A stretch of DNA of 41,147 nucleotides, taken from positions 1 to 41,147 of the forward strand of contig CACYTI010000019.1 of the NCBI GenBank assembly GCA_902777275.1, read 5' to 3'. The DNA is from an uncultured Ruminococcus sp. (GTDB lineage: Bacteria > Bacillota > Clostridia > Oscillospirales > Acutalibacteraceae). Position 1 is the stretch's first letter; each line of letters starts with the position of its first letter. This document shows, one piece after another, positions 1 to 8,019 of this stretch. The notes beneath the pieces are model-generated. The model searched no databases. It was not told the origin of the DNA and saw nothing but the letters and a program-made list of their open reading frames with translations. A program made the position numbers and the translations under genes.

Positions 1-7
1 GGAAATA

Positions 8-250
8 AACGTCGGTGCAGAGGGCGAACACACGGGTTCGCCCCTACGATGTCAAGGTAATGTTTACTATCAATCTCACCTTTACTGCCGTAGGGACAGG
101 GCTTGCGGCTGTCCTTGGGCGTTGAATTAAACGTTTGTATTCCTATCGACAATCGGACGGGAATGAACGTCGGTGCAGAGGGCGAACACACGGGTTCGCC
201 CCTACGATGTCAAGGTAATGTTTACTATGAAATTCACCTTTACTGTCAAA
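8..250. repeat. Tandem duplication carrying a dispersed palindromic repeat (element A and partial copy)
   Basis: Positions 8-70 and 166-228 are almost identical and lie 158 bases apart, so a unit of repeat plus spacer has been duplicated. The complete copy (element A, 90-205) starts with GTAGGG and ends with CCCTAC, which are inverted repeats of each other. Its left end holds a GGACAG/CTGTCC palindrome and its right end a GGGCGAAC-ACACGG-GTTCGCCC hairpin (also at 22-43 in the partial copy). The middle of about 60 bases recurs in elements at 2586-2759 and 32968-33084. Nothing coding is evident in 1-355; this is the downstream region of the minus-strand ABC exporter. Confidence 0.8.
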
Positions 251-320
251 ACGTTTCCAAACAATGAAACATTTAACGCGTGAACCAAACCCTTAAAAAA
301 ATCAAATGCGGGGAGCGCGA

Positions 321-343
321 ACCGGGTGCAGCGTCACGCTGCC
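321..343 (-). repeat. 23-base hairpin module, also found in the yebC leader
   Basis: On the minus strand these bases contain the hairpin GCAGCGTGACGCTGC. The whole 23-base stretch is the exact reverse complement of 28800-28822. It lies 13 bases past the stop codon of the ABC ATPase gene. The minus-strand sequence after it (to about 275) also resembles 33179-33245, so it appears to be part of another dispersed intergenic repeat rather than a dedicated terminator. Confidence 0.6.
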
Positions 344-355
344 GCGGCAACGGGT

Positions 356-1624
356 TTAATCCATCTTTTTCGCGTCGCCCAATCGTATGCTGCCCCACAG
401 ACGGTTCCACGGTCTTTTGTGGGTTTCGGACACCTGCTTGCGGAAAAGCAGTCCCGCGGCGTCCTCTATGTTCTCGTAAGCGACGGACTCGTTTCTTTTG
501 TTGTAGAAAACATAACGAGTGAAATATCTGCCGCCCGCTATCTTTGATATGTCGAACGTCAGCTTCTCGGTGTGCAGCTCGCCCTTTTTGCCGCTGTAAA
601 AATCCTCTATCAAAAATGAGGTTATCGGTATCCTGCGAGCGTCGTGCACCTCTATGCGCAGGGAAAGCGACGGGATATCGGCGAGGTTCTCCCATTCAAG
701 CTCCACCTTGACAGGCTCGCTGTCGTAAAACATATTTGTCGTTCTGCCGATGTATTTCATCTTTTTCAGGTTGAGATCCTTGCGCCTAACGGGGTTTTTG
801 TGCGTGTCGTCGGTGTACTCATGCACGAAGAACTCGTCGTTGTCGCCGCCCATATAAAGCTTTATCGCCTCGTCAACGTCGCCGTCGTAAACCTTTTGAC
901 CGTGTTCGAGCACTATGCAGCGGTTGCACAGATCCTGAATAGTTCCCATATTGTGCGAAACGTAAAGCACCGTGCGGTTCTGGTCTACCGCCAACTCGCG
1001 CATTTTGGCTATGCATTTCTTCTGGAATTTCATGTCGCCGACCGCTAACACCTCGTCCATGATCAGTATTTCGGCGTCAAGGTGAGAGGCGACCGCAAAC
1101 GCAAGCTTTACAAACATTCCCGAGGAGTATCTCTTTACAGGGGTGTCTATGAATTTTTCGCACTCGGAAAACTCAATAATATTATCTATTTTGCTGTTTA
1201 CCTCGGCGCGCGTCATTCCTAAAATAGCGCCGTTGAGATATATATTCTCCCTGCCCGTAAGCTCGGGGTGGAAGCCCGTTCCGACCTCAAGCATACTTGC
1301 TATCCTGCCCCGGTAGGCAATGGTTCCGCCCGTGGGAGAGGTTATGCGCGACAGCAGCTTTAAAAGAGTTGACTTTCCCGCGCCGTTCGAGCCGATTATA
1401 CCAACGCGTTCTCCGCGGTAAATCTCAAGATCGATTCCGTTTACAGCCAAGAATTTTTCGCCGTAGCTGTATTGATTGACTCCTATGCGCGCGTTCGGGT
1501 CTTCCTTTCCGCGTTTTTTGGCATACCAGCTCTGCAAATCGTGGCGGAGAGTCGTGGTTCCGATAACGCCCAGCCTGTATTCCTTTTTAAGATTTTCGGT
1601 TTTGATTACGCAATTCTTATCCAT
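356..1624 (-). CDS. ABC transporter ATP-binding protein for polysaccharide/teichoic acid export (Wzt/TagH-like)
   Basis: ATPase subunit of an ABC-2 exporter that moves lipid-linked polysaccharide or teichoic acid precursors across the membrane. The 422-residue protein has Walker A GSNGAGKST at about 78-86, the SSGM signature typical of Wzt/TagH near 167-170, and Walker B LIMDE at 187-191. A beta-rich C-terminal extension (about 240-422) fits the Wzt-C type sugar-binding domain, which in that family recognises the end of the exported chain; this is inferred from position and length. It starts two bases after the permease gene stop, so the two form an operon. The final codons end just before a hairpin repeat. 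The exact exported polymer cannot be read from the sequence. Confidence 0.9.
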   Translation of the reverse strand: MDKNCVIKTENLKKEYRLGVIGTTTLRHDLQSWYAKKRGKEDPNARIGVNQYSYGEKFLAVNGIDLEIYRGERVGIIGSNGAGKSTLLKLLSRITSPTGGTIAYRGRIASMLEVGTGFHPELTGRENIYLNGAILGMTRAEVNSKIDNIIEFSECEKFIDTPVKRYSSGMFVKLAFAVASHLDAEILIMDEVLAVGDMKFQKKCIAKMRELAVDQNRTVLYVSHNMGTIQDLCNRCIVLEHGQKVYDGDVDEAIKLYMGGDNDEFFVHEYTDDTHKNPVRRKDLNLKKMKYIGRTTNMFYDSEPVKVELEWENLADIPSLSLRIEVHDARRIPITSFLIEDFYSGKKGELHTEKLTFDISKIAGGRYFTRYVFYNKRNESVAYENIEDAAGLLFRKQVSETHKRPWNRLWGSIRLGDAKKMD

Positions 1625-1626
1625 AG

Positions 1627-2469
1627 TTATACCGTATCAATAAAATTCTTTTCAACCTTGTTAAACACCACAAGCCCGAATAATACTATAACGAAGGTCA
1701 CGCCCAAGCTTATAAGCCAGTAGAACAGCTCAAAGGAGCCGCAGCCCAAAAAAGCGTGGCGGTAGTTTTCGATTACGGGAGCCATGGGATTTGCCATTAT
1801 CACGCCGCGAAGCCAATCCGGAATACGCGACACGGGGTAAACAACGGGCGTGATATACATCCAAAGCGACACGCCGAAGCTTACCAAAATACTCAGGTCG
1901 CGGTACTTGGTCGTTATTGAGGAGACGATAAGCCCCGTTCCCATTCCGAGCAATGCCGTCTGAACGACAAAAACGGGCACAAGACAAATGTATATATTCG
2001 GCTGAACATCGGGATTTGTGACCGTATAGAACACCACAAGCCCGATAAACACAACAAGCTGGATAGCGTAGTTGAGGAAGTTGTACATAATTGATGACAC
2101 GGGGATCACCAGCCTCGGAAAATAGACCTTTCCGAACAGCCGCGCGTTGCCGAGAAATGTTCCCGCACCGTTGTTGAGGCAGTTTGAAAAATAACCCCAC
2201 AGCAGGTTTCCCGACATATAAAAAAGGAACTGCGGCATTCCGTCGGTGGAAATGCCCGCTATAACACCGAAGATGATCGTGAATACAGAGGTGGAAAGCA
2301 AAGGATTTATAAGTATCCACAAAGGTCCCAAAACGGTTTGCTTGTAAGAGGTGGTGATATTTCGCTTTACAAAAAGAAAAATCAGGTCGCGGTACCTCCA
2401 CAGCTCTTTAAAGTTGATTTTGAACCATCTGCTTTTCGAGTCTATATAGGTTATTGTTTCATTATCCAT
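1627..2469 (-). CDS. ABC-2 type polysaccharide export permease (Wzm/TagG-like)
   Basis: Membrane subunit paired with the downstream ATPase. The 280-residue protein has a cytoplasmic start containing the family pattern LWRYRDLIFLFVKRNI, followed by about six hydrophobic segments, as in TagG/Wzm/RfbA permeases. I start it at MDNETITY because GGAAG lies seven bases upstream. An in-frame ATG at 2502 has no ribosome binding site and sits at the predicted transcription start of the promoter at 2506-2534. It would pass undecaprenyl-linked glycan outward; the UDP-glucose dehydrogenase at the other end of the window is also envelope-sugar related but too distant to be called linked. Confidence 0.9.
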   Translation of the reverse strand: MDNETITYIDSKSRWFKINFKELWRYRDLIFLFVKRNITTSYKQTVLGPLWILINPLLSTSVFTIIFGVIAGISTDGMPQFLFYMSGNLLWGYFSNCLNNGAGTFLGNARLFGKVYFPRLVIPVSSIMYNFLNYAIQLVVFIGLVVFYTVTNPDVQPNIYICLVPVFVVQTALLGMGTGLIVSSITTKYRDLSILVSFGVSLWMYITPVVYPVSRIPDWLRGVIMANPMAPVIENYRHAFLGCGSFELFYWLISLGVTFVIVLFGLVVFNKVEKNFIDTV

Positions 2470-2505
2470 TATTTCACTTCCGGAAAAGTTTTTCATTCGC
2501 ACTAA

Positions 2506-2534
2506 ATTTTATCACAATATCTCCCGGGTGTCAA
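2506..2534 (-). promoter_or_regulatory. Promoter of the polysaccharide ABC exporter
   Basis: On the minus strand TTGACA (2529-2534) is followed after 17 bases by TAAAAT (2506-2511). Transcription would begin near 2500, leaving a leader of about 30 bases before the ATG at 2469. Confidence 0.75.
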
Positions 2535-2585
2535 TAAATCTGCCACGGAAATCAATTTTGCCAATAGCACTTTTTCCTTTAAATT

Positions 2586-2759
2586 GTAGGGGCGAACCGT
2601 AGCCGGTCGGCAACCCTTTTGTCGCTTCGCGACATTTCCCCTGTCAGGGGAATTTCCATGTGTTCGCCCTTGACCCAACGTTGTTTTCACGCCCAATTGT
2701 TGATAGAAATACAACGTTTTGTTCAGCGCCCTCGGGCGCACACACCGGTGCGCCCCTAC
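2586..2759. repeat. Dispersed palindromic repeat, element B
   Basis: The element begins GTAGGG (2586) and ends CCCTAC (2759). Its core (about 2676-2732) is the reverse complement of the core in elements A and C. The right end is a hairpin GGGCGCAC-ACACCG-GTGCGCCC at 2733-2754. At the left end GGGCGAAC and GTTCGCCC flank a longer insert that carries two further small hairpins, TGTCGC/GCGACA and TTCCCCTG/AGGGGAA. No coding potential is evident. It lies between divergent promoters. Confidence 0.75.
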
Positions 2760-2832
2760 GCAGTTAAGAAAAAGTGCGGTTTGCTAACAGAATTAGTAAA
2801 AATTGATTTCCATGAAAATCTGCAAATTTACC

Positions 2833-2862
2833 TTGACTTTGCGCGTATTGTAGTGGTAGAAT
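2833..2862 (+). promoter_or_regulatory. Promoter of the cyclophilin lipoprotein gene
   Basis: TTGACT (2833-2838) is followed after 18 bases by TAGAAT (2857-2862). An in-frame ATG at 2866 lies only four bases after the -10 and so cannot be the translation start; this supports the start at 2896. Confidence 0.7.
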
Positions 2863-2895
2863 AGTATGCGAAATATTTTTTCGGAGGTTATGAAA

Positions 2896-3597
2896 ATGCT
2901 TAAAACCAAAAAAGCTGTTTGCGTTGTGATCGCCCTTGTGCTTGCGCTCTCCTGCGTTGTGCTCGGCGGCTGCGGCGCGAAAAGCGAAATAAAAGGCATC
3001 AACACAAGCAAAACCGCAAGCTCCAAGGCCGACAGCGACGTTGCATCGCAGGCTTCGGACACAAGCAAGCCGGGCGAATACAAAAAACCCTACACCGGCA
3101 AGTCCAGAAACGTTGAGATCGACGTTAAGGATTACGGCAAGATCGCACTTAAGCTTGACGACACCTACGCGCCGATCACCGTGGAGAACTTCCTCAACCT
3201 TGTCAACGAGGGCTTCTACGACGGACTGACCTTCCACCGCATTATGGAGGGCTTTATGATCCAGGGCGGCGACCCGCAGGGCACCGGAACGGGCGGCAGC
3301 GACATCACGATCAAGGGCGAGTTCTCAAGCAACGGCGTTAATAATCCCCTCAGCCACAAGCGCGGAGTTATCTCGATGGCGCGTTCCAGCGCTCCCGACA
3401 GCGCAAGCTCGCAGTTCTTCATCGTTCAGGCTGACTCGACCTTCCTCGACGGCAACTACGCCGCCTTCGGCGAGGTCACTTCCGGCATGGATGTGGTTGA
3501 CAAAATCGCCAAGGACGCAAAGCCCACCGACGACAACGGAACTATCCCCGCTGATAAGCAGCCTGTCATCAATTCAATCAAAATCATTGAAGAATAA
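2896..3597 (+). CDS. Cyclophilin-type peptidyl-prolyl cis-trans isomerase, lipoprotein
   Basis: Exported proline isomerase, expected to help fold proteins outside the membrane. The 233-residue protein starts at MLKTKK, eight bases after GGAGG (2883-2887). A signal peptide ends in the lipobox LGGC with lipidated Cys26, then a Ser/Lys-rich linker to about residue 70. The cyclophilin domain fills the rest: FHRIMEGFMIQGGD carries the catalytic Arg115 and the pocket residues Phe120, Met121 and Gln123, and SSQFFI is at 171-176. All core active-site positions appear intact. It is a single-gene unit with its own promoter and a terminator directly after it. Cyclophilin family membership is clear; client proteins are unknown. 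Confidence 0.95.
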   Translation: MLKTKKAVCVVIALVLALSCVVLGGCGAKSEIKGINTSKTASSKADSDVASQASDTSKPGEYKKPYTGKSRNVEIDVKDYGKIALKLDDTYAPITVENFLNLVNEGFYDGLTFHRIMEGFMIQGGDPQGTGTGGSDITIKGEFSSNGVNNPLSHKRGVISMARSSAPDSASSQFFIVQADSTFLDGNYAAFGEVTSGMDVVDKIAKDAKPTDDNGTIPADKQPVINSIKIIEE

Positions 3598-3611
3598 TTA
3601 TTAAAAGTTTT

Positions 3612-3641
3612 AAAAGGAGCTTCCGCGTGAGGCTCCTTTTT
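3612..3641 (+). terminator. Intrinsic terminator after the cyclophilin gene
   Basis: AGGAGC and GCTCCT pair around an 11-base loop, followed by a run of T. It starts 15 bases after the stop codon. Confidence 0.85.
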
Positions 3642-3676
3642 CTTAACGTGTTTTCGATTATTTTCACAAAAACAGC

Positions 3677-3705
3677 TTGCGCTATGGACAGATTTTTGAT
3701 ATGAT
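3677..3705 (+). promoter_or_regulatory. Likely promoter of the dockerin protein gene
   Basis: TTGCGC (3677-3682) and TATGAT (3700-3705) are 17 bases apart. The -35 is weak. A second -10-like TATAGT overlaps at 3706-3711. Confidence 0.45.
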
Positions 3706-3744
3706 TATAGTATGATTAAAATAACCTTTAAGGAGGAAGCAATT

Positions 3745-5112
3745 ATGAAAAAAGTTATCTCTCTTCTGTTGGCTTTCTGTTTAATGCTGCCCTGCGCCGT
3801 GATAGGCGCTAACGCCGAATTTGCCGGGCTGAAATGTGTTGTAGTCGGAAGTCCGTGCGAGCTGTTCGGCACAACGTTTGACAAAGACAACACGGACAAC
3901 ATCATGGAGCATTTGGGCGATGGGTTTTATTCCAAAACCTACACCGCCGACTGTGATTACCAAAATGTTCAGCTTAAGGTGTACGTTGAACAAGGCGACG
4001 CATGGTACGGGGATAAAAACGGAAACAATTTAGTATTTAATATCACAGAACCAGGCAGATTCACGGTAGTTTTCGACTCCACTTCAAATACCGTTGATGT
4101 ATACGGCGACATCATTCAAGGTCTGCATTATTATGAGCCGTTTTATGTATACGGCAACGGTGACGAGGGCTGGCTGAACAACGCCGCCGACAACGCGATC
4201 AGCTATGAAAACGAGATGGAGCAAACCTCGTATTATCCTTTCTCGAATGAAATTTATTATCTGCATTTGCCCGGCACGGCGAAGAACACAAACAGAGAGT
4301 TCCGGATATGCTATGACGGCCGCCCCGAGTACATCTCGTTCGGCGGGACCTTTCCGGGCTACGACGTATGGACCGACGCGGTTTTCGGCGGCGATCCCGT
4401 AACCTTTGATGTTGACGAGGACAACAGCGATCTGTACATCTTCCTTGACCTTAAAGACTTTGATTACATCACAAAGACAGGCGCCCGCTTAGCGGTTGTC
4501 CGTTTGCGCGAAGGCGAGGACTTCAGGTTTCCCCAAAAGACGGACACGCGGTATTATCAGGAGTTCAAAGATCAATTTTTTGCCGACGGCGATTGGTGTA
4601 CTATCAAATGCTACGAGGAGCTGTATTATCACACCGGCGAAAGAAAAACCGACTGGGCGCTGATCCACGCGTACACCGATGAACAGGAGCCTTTGGTCAT
4701 CTTCGGCGAGTTCGGCGACAGATTCTTACACAAATACATGGGCGGCGTGCCGTTTGAATTTGATTACGGCATTTACGACGTAAAGCAGAACAAGTTTATC
4801 GGCTTGGAAACCGCATATAAAAGCGGCGATTACCCGGATTTGACAAGGGTTATGGATTTACTGAACATCGGCAGACTGCGCGGCGATATTGACCTCAGCG
4901 GCACTCTCGGCATTCTTGACGCGACCGAATTGCAGCGCGTCTTGGCTGAATACAGAAGCTATCCTGACGGCGACGCTGTTTGGGGATATGATTTGATATC
5001 TTATCGGGATATCGGCACTGAAAACTGCCTTTACATCAGCGACGTCAACAAGGACGGAAAACGCGACATAAACGACGTAACGGAAATCCAGCGCATTTTA
5101 GCGGGTTTTTAA
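3745..5112 (+). CDS. Secreted protein with C-terminal type I dockerin
   Basis: Exported protein of 455 residues that should dock onto a cohesin, on a scaffoldin or on the cell wall. Start MKKVIS follows AGGAGG by eight bases; the signal peptide probably ends at ANA/EF near residue 25. Residues about 30-125 (GFYSKTYTADCD ... FTVVFDSTSNTVDVYGD) resemble the beta-sandwich modules found beside starch-acting enzymes; this is tentative. The middle is unrecognised and I see no catalytic motif. The last 80 residues hold two dockerin repeats, GDIDLSGTLGILDATELQRV and SDVNKDGKRDINDVTEIQRI, with calcium-binding Asp/Asn positions; the first repeat is less canonical (Ser at position 5). The gene stands alone with its own promoter. 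No cohesin gene is in the window. Confidence 0.8.
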   Translation: MKKVISLLLAFCLMLPCAVIGANAEFAGLKCVVVGSPCELFGTTFDKDNTDNIMEHLGDGFYSKTYTADCDYQNVQLKVYVEQGDAWYGDKNGNNLVFNITEPGRFTVVFDSTSNTVDVYGDIIQGLHYYEPFYVYGNGDEGWLNNAADNAISYENEMEQTSYYPFSNEIYYLHLPGTAKNTNREFRICYDGRPEYISFGGTFPGYDVWTDAVFGGDPVTFDVDEDNSDLYIFLDLKDFDYITKTGARLAVVRLREGEDFRFPQKTDTRYYQEFKDQFFADGDWCTIKCYEELYYHTGERKTDWALIHAYTDEQEPLVIFGEFGDRFLHKYMGGVPFEFDYGIYDVKQNKFIGLETAYKSGDYPDLTRVMDLLNIGRLRGDIDLSGTLGILDATELQRVLAEYRSYPDGDAVWGYDLISYRDIGTENCLYISDVNKDGKRDINDVTEIQRILAGF

Positions 5113-5126
5113 GATAGAATATAATT

Positions 5127-5154
5127 AAGAGCTGTCGGATAATCGGCAGCTCTT
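5127..5154. terminator. Hairpin between convergent genes, probable bidirectional terminator
   Basis: AAGAGCTGTCG and CGGCAGCTCTT form an 11-pair stem with one wobble and a six-base loop. Neither side has a good T run, but the place, between a plus gene ending at 5112 and a minus gene ending at 5199, suits termination. Confidence 0.5.
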
Positions 5155-5198
5155 GCATTATAATTACATTTTTTGTTCTGTACCGACTGACGAGTAAT

Positions 5199-5822
5199 TC
5201 AATCATTATCGGGTTCATAATACTCTCGCCGCCCGGCGTAGAGGGTATTATCAAAATCATCCAAATTGCCGTAATCATTCTGCGGATCGATTTCATAAAG
5301 AATTTTCAGCAGGCCTTCCTTATCCGCTGCCACATGAGGCATATTTATTTCGTCGACCTCCTCGACTCTGTCCCTGTCATATTCCCTATACGTTAAAAGA
5401 GCGATTACCAAAACAATGATCGATACCAATACGATAACAGCTCCGATCCACGCAATACCCGGAATAAAAAAACCGACAACAAATGTTGCAGGTAAACCTG
5501 CAAATATTACAAGCAAAAAAATCAGACGGAATAAGAAAAGCTTCGGCTTCGACCACGGCTCGCGGCGACCGCATTTTTTACAGGGAGAATAATCAAATAA
5601 CCACGGTTTTTTTGTGTTTTCGATTTCCATTAATTTCAAAAGCGATCTCTCGGCTTCTAAGTTTGCTTTTCTTCTTGCTTCCTCTTTTTCATCTTTGTAA
5701 TAATACTCCACAGATGAATTTACGCCTCTTGCGATAACGTTGACCGCGTTGCAATTTGAGCAGCGATAAGCGATATAACACGGAATCACCGTACAAGCGC
5801 GCGGTTTTTGAGTATACGGCAT
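5199..5822 (-). CDS. Zinc-ribbon membrane protein of unknown function
   Basis: I do not recognise a named family for this 207-residue protein. It carries two CxxC pairs (Cys21/Cys24 and Cys81/Cys84) that could form a split zinc ribbon, separated by a charged, probably helical stretch (about 43-70). Two hydrophobic segments follow at about 97-118 and 123-144, then an acidic C-terminal tail of some 60 residues. The start follows AAAGGGG. It lies 25 bases downstream of tex and is probably co-transcribed with it. Its closest resemblance is to the many small zinc-ribbon membrane proteins of Clostridia with no known job. Confidence 0.7.
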   Translation of the reverse strand: MPYTQKPRACTVIPCYIAYRCSNCNAVNVIARGVNSSVEYYYKDEKEEARRKANLEAERSLLKLMEIENTKKPWLFDYSPCKKCGRREPWSKPKLFLFRLIFLLVIFAGLPATFVVGFFIPGIAWIGAVIVLVSIIVLVIALLTYREYDRDRVEEVDEINMPHVAADKEGLLKILYEIDPQNDYGNLDDFDNTLYAGRREYYEPDND

Positions 5823-5847
5823 TTATTACGTCCCCTTTGTATCAAGG

Positions 5848-7995
5848 TCAAAAGCGCATCGTCAGGGAAATGCGGTTTTTGTTGGGGTCTACCGAAAGGA
5901 TCTTAACGGTGACTATGTCGCCGACCTTTAAGACCTCGGACGGGTGGCGGATGAATTTATCGCATATTTGAGAGATGTGCACCAAGCCGTCCTGATGCAC
6001 GCCGATATCGACGAACGCGCCGAAGTCGATAACATTGCGCACGGTGCCTTTAAGCTCCATACCTTCTTTCAGGTCTTTGATATCGAGCACGTCGCTGCGC
6101 AGCATGGGAGCCGGCATTTCGTCGCGCGGATCCCTGCCCGGCTTTGACAATTCCTTGACAATGTCGTCGAGCGTCGGCAAGCCTATACCTATCTTTTCGG
6201 CGAGGGTTTTTGTTCCGACCGCCTTAACTCTTTGCGGCAAATCGGCGAACTTTGCGGATTTTATTTCTTTATCGGAATAATCAACGAGCGATAAAAGCTC
6301 CTTCGCGCTCTTGTAGCTCTCGGGGTGGACGCCCGTGTTGTCGAGAGGATTTCGGCTTTCGGGAACTCTCAAAAAGCCCGCGCACTGCTCAAACGCTTTG
6401 GGACCCAGCTTGGGAACCTTTTTTAATTCTGCGCGAGAATTAAAAGCTCCGTTTTCCTCGCGGTAAATGACTATATTCTTGCAGACCGTCGAGTTTAGTC
6501 CCGAAACGCGCGCAAGCAGCGACGGTGAGGCGGTGTTCAGATCGGCTCCGACCGCGTTAACGCAGTCCTCAACAACGCCGTCGAGGGTCTCTCCGAGACG
6601 CTTCTGCGGCATATCGTGCTGATACTGTCCCACGCCTATCGCCTTCGGCTCTATCTTCACCAGCTCCGCGAGCGGGTCCTGCAAGCGTCTTGCGATAGAC
6701 ACCGCGCTGCGCAGGGTAAGGTCAAGCTCCGGAAGCTCGGAAGCAGCAAGCTTTGAGGCGGAGTAAACGGACGCTCCCGCCTCGTTTACGACCATATAAT
6801 ACACCTTGCGGTCAAGCTCCTTCAGCAGGTCGGCGGTGAACATCTCGGTCTCCTTGCTCGCCGTGCCGTTGCCTATGGAAATGATATCAACGCCGTATTT
6901 TTTTATTAGTCGCAGTACGGTCTGCTTTGACTCGGCTATTTTGCGCTCGGAATGGGTGGGATATATAACGGCGGTGTCGAGCACCTTTCCGGTGTCGTCA
7001 ACCACCGCGACCTTGCAGCCCGTGCGGTATCCGGGGTCAAGCCCCATTACGGTTTTGCCCTTGACGGGCGGCTGCATGAGAAGCTGCTTAAGGTTTGTGG
7101 CGAAAACCTTCATCGCGTTTTCGGCGGCTGTCTCTGTCAGCTCGCTGCGGAGCTCACGCTCTATCGACGGGAAAATAAGGCGGGTATAAGCGTCCTGTCC
7201 CGCAGCTCGGAGAATGTCGCTGCACAGAGGATTCGTTCCCCTGTCTAAGACCCTGTTGATCACGTTCAGGGGTCCTTCGCTGTCGAGCGAAACACCGACC
7301 TTTAAGAAGCCCTCCTTCTCTCCCCTGTTCACGGCAAGCACGCGGTGCCCCGCCATTTTCTTGACAGGCTCGTTGAAATCGTAATACATCGTGTATACGC
7401 TGTCCTTGTCGGCGTCGGCTGCGGTCGAAACGAGCACGCCGTTCGCCTGAGCGATCAGACGCAGACGCTTGCGTATCTCTGCGCTGTCGGAAACCTGCTC
7501 GGCTATGATATCCATAGCGCCTTGGATAGCGTCCTCGGCAGTGGGAACGCCCTTTTCTTCATCGACAAAATCCGACGCCGCCTTTTGGGGTGAAAAGCCC
7601 TTTTCCTGCTTAATTATCATCAGGGCAAGCGGTTCGAGACCGCGCTCCTTTGCGATGCTCGCACGCGTTTTGCGCTTGGGGCGGAACGGGCGGTAGATGT
7701 CCTCTAACTCGCTGAGCGTCGTAGCCTTGTCAAGAGCCGCTCCGACGTCGTCGGTGAGCTTTTCCTGCGCCTCGATAAGCGAACGGATCTCCTCACGGCG
7801 CTTGTCCAAATTGCGCAGATACTCCAATTTTTCGCTGAACTCTCTTATAAGCTGGTCGTCCATTGAGCCGTGCATTTCCTTGCGATAACGCGCGATAAAC
7901 GGAATGGTGTTGCCGTCGTCAAGCAACGCGATTATATTCGCCGCGTACTCCTCTTTTATGTCAAAAATTTCCGCGAGTGTTTTTGAATAATCCAT
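5848..7995 (-). CDS. tex: Transcription accessory protein Tex (S1 RNA-binding protein)
   Basis: RNA-binding protein implicated in transcription in other bacteria. At 715 residues it is normal length. The N-terminal helical part (MDYSKTLAEIFDIKEEYAANII) and IPFIARYRKEMHGSMDD are typical; a YqgF-like RNase H fold domain begins near MGLDPGYRTGCKVAVVD, followed by helix-hairpin-helix regions around LNSTVCKNIVIYREENG, and a C-terminal S1 domain with GTVRNVIDFGAFVDIGVHQD. The start ATG follows AGAAGG. It sits 24 bases after the GH3 gene and 25 bases before the zinc-ribbon gene, so the three probably share the GH3 promoter. Nothing looks truncated. Confidence 0.95.
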   Translation of the reverse strand: MDYSKTLAEIFDIKEEYAANIIALLDDGNTIPFIARYRKEMHGSMDDQLIREFSEKLEYLRNLDKRREEIRSLIEAQEKLTDDVGAALDKATTLSELEDIYRPFRPKRKTRASIAKERGLEPLALMIIKQEKGFSPQKAASDFVDEEKGVPTAEDAIQGAMDIIAEQVSDSAEIRKRLRLIAQANGVLVSTAADADKDSVYTMYYDFNEPVKKMAGHRVLAVNRGEKEGFLKVGVSLDSEGPLNVINRVLDRGTNPLCSDILRAAGQDAYTRLIFPSIERELRSELTETAAENAMKVFATNLKQLLMQPPVKGKTVMGLDPGYRTGCKVAVVDDTGKVLDTAVIYPTHSERKIAESKQTVLRLIKKYGVDIISIGNGTASKETEMFTADLLKELDRKVYYMVVNEAGASVYSASKLAASELPELDLTLRSAVSIARRLQDPLAELVKIEPKAIGVGQYQHDMPQKRLGETLDGVVEDCVNAVGADLNTASPSLLARVSGLNSTVCKNIVIYREENGAFNSRAELKKVPKLGPKAFEQCAGFLRVPESRNPLDNTGVHPESYKSAKELLSLVDYSDKEIKSAKFADLPQRVKAVGTKTLAEKIGIGLPTLDDIVKELSKPGRDPRDEMPAPMLRSDVLDIKDLKEGMELKGTVRNVIDFGAFVDIGVHQDGLVHISQICDKFIRHPSEVLKVGDIVTVKILSVDPNKNRISLTMRF

Positions 7996-8019
7996 ATTTA
8001 CCTTCTTAATTTAAAAATA

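Noticed and set aside
8-228. CRISPR or satellite array at the left edge
   Set aside because: Two units only, with palindromic ends shared with single copies elsewhere; a dispersed intergenic repeat fits better.
2470-2865. A small plus-strand gene at 2619-2864
   Set aside because: It is made of repeat element B and promoter sequence and has no binding site.
2866-2895. Translation start of the cyclophilin gene at the ATG at 2866
   Set aside because: It lies four bases after the -10 element and has no ribosome binding site; the ATG at 2896 has GGAGG at ideal spacing and begins a normal lipoprotein signal.
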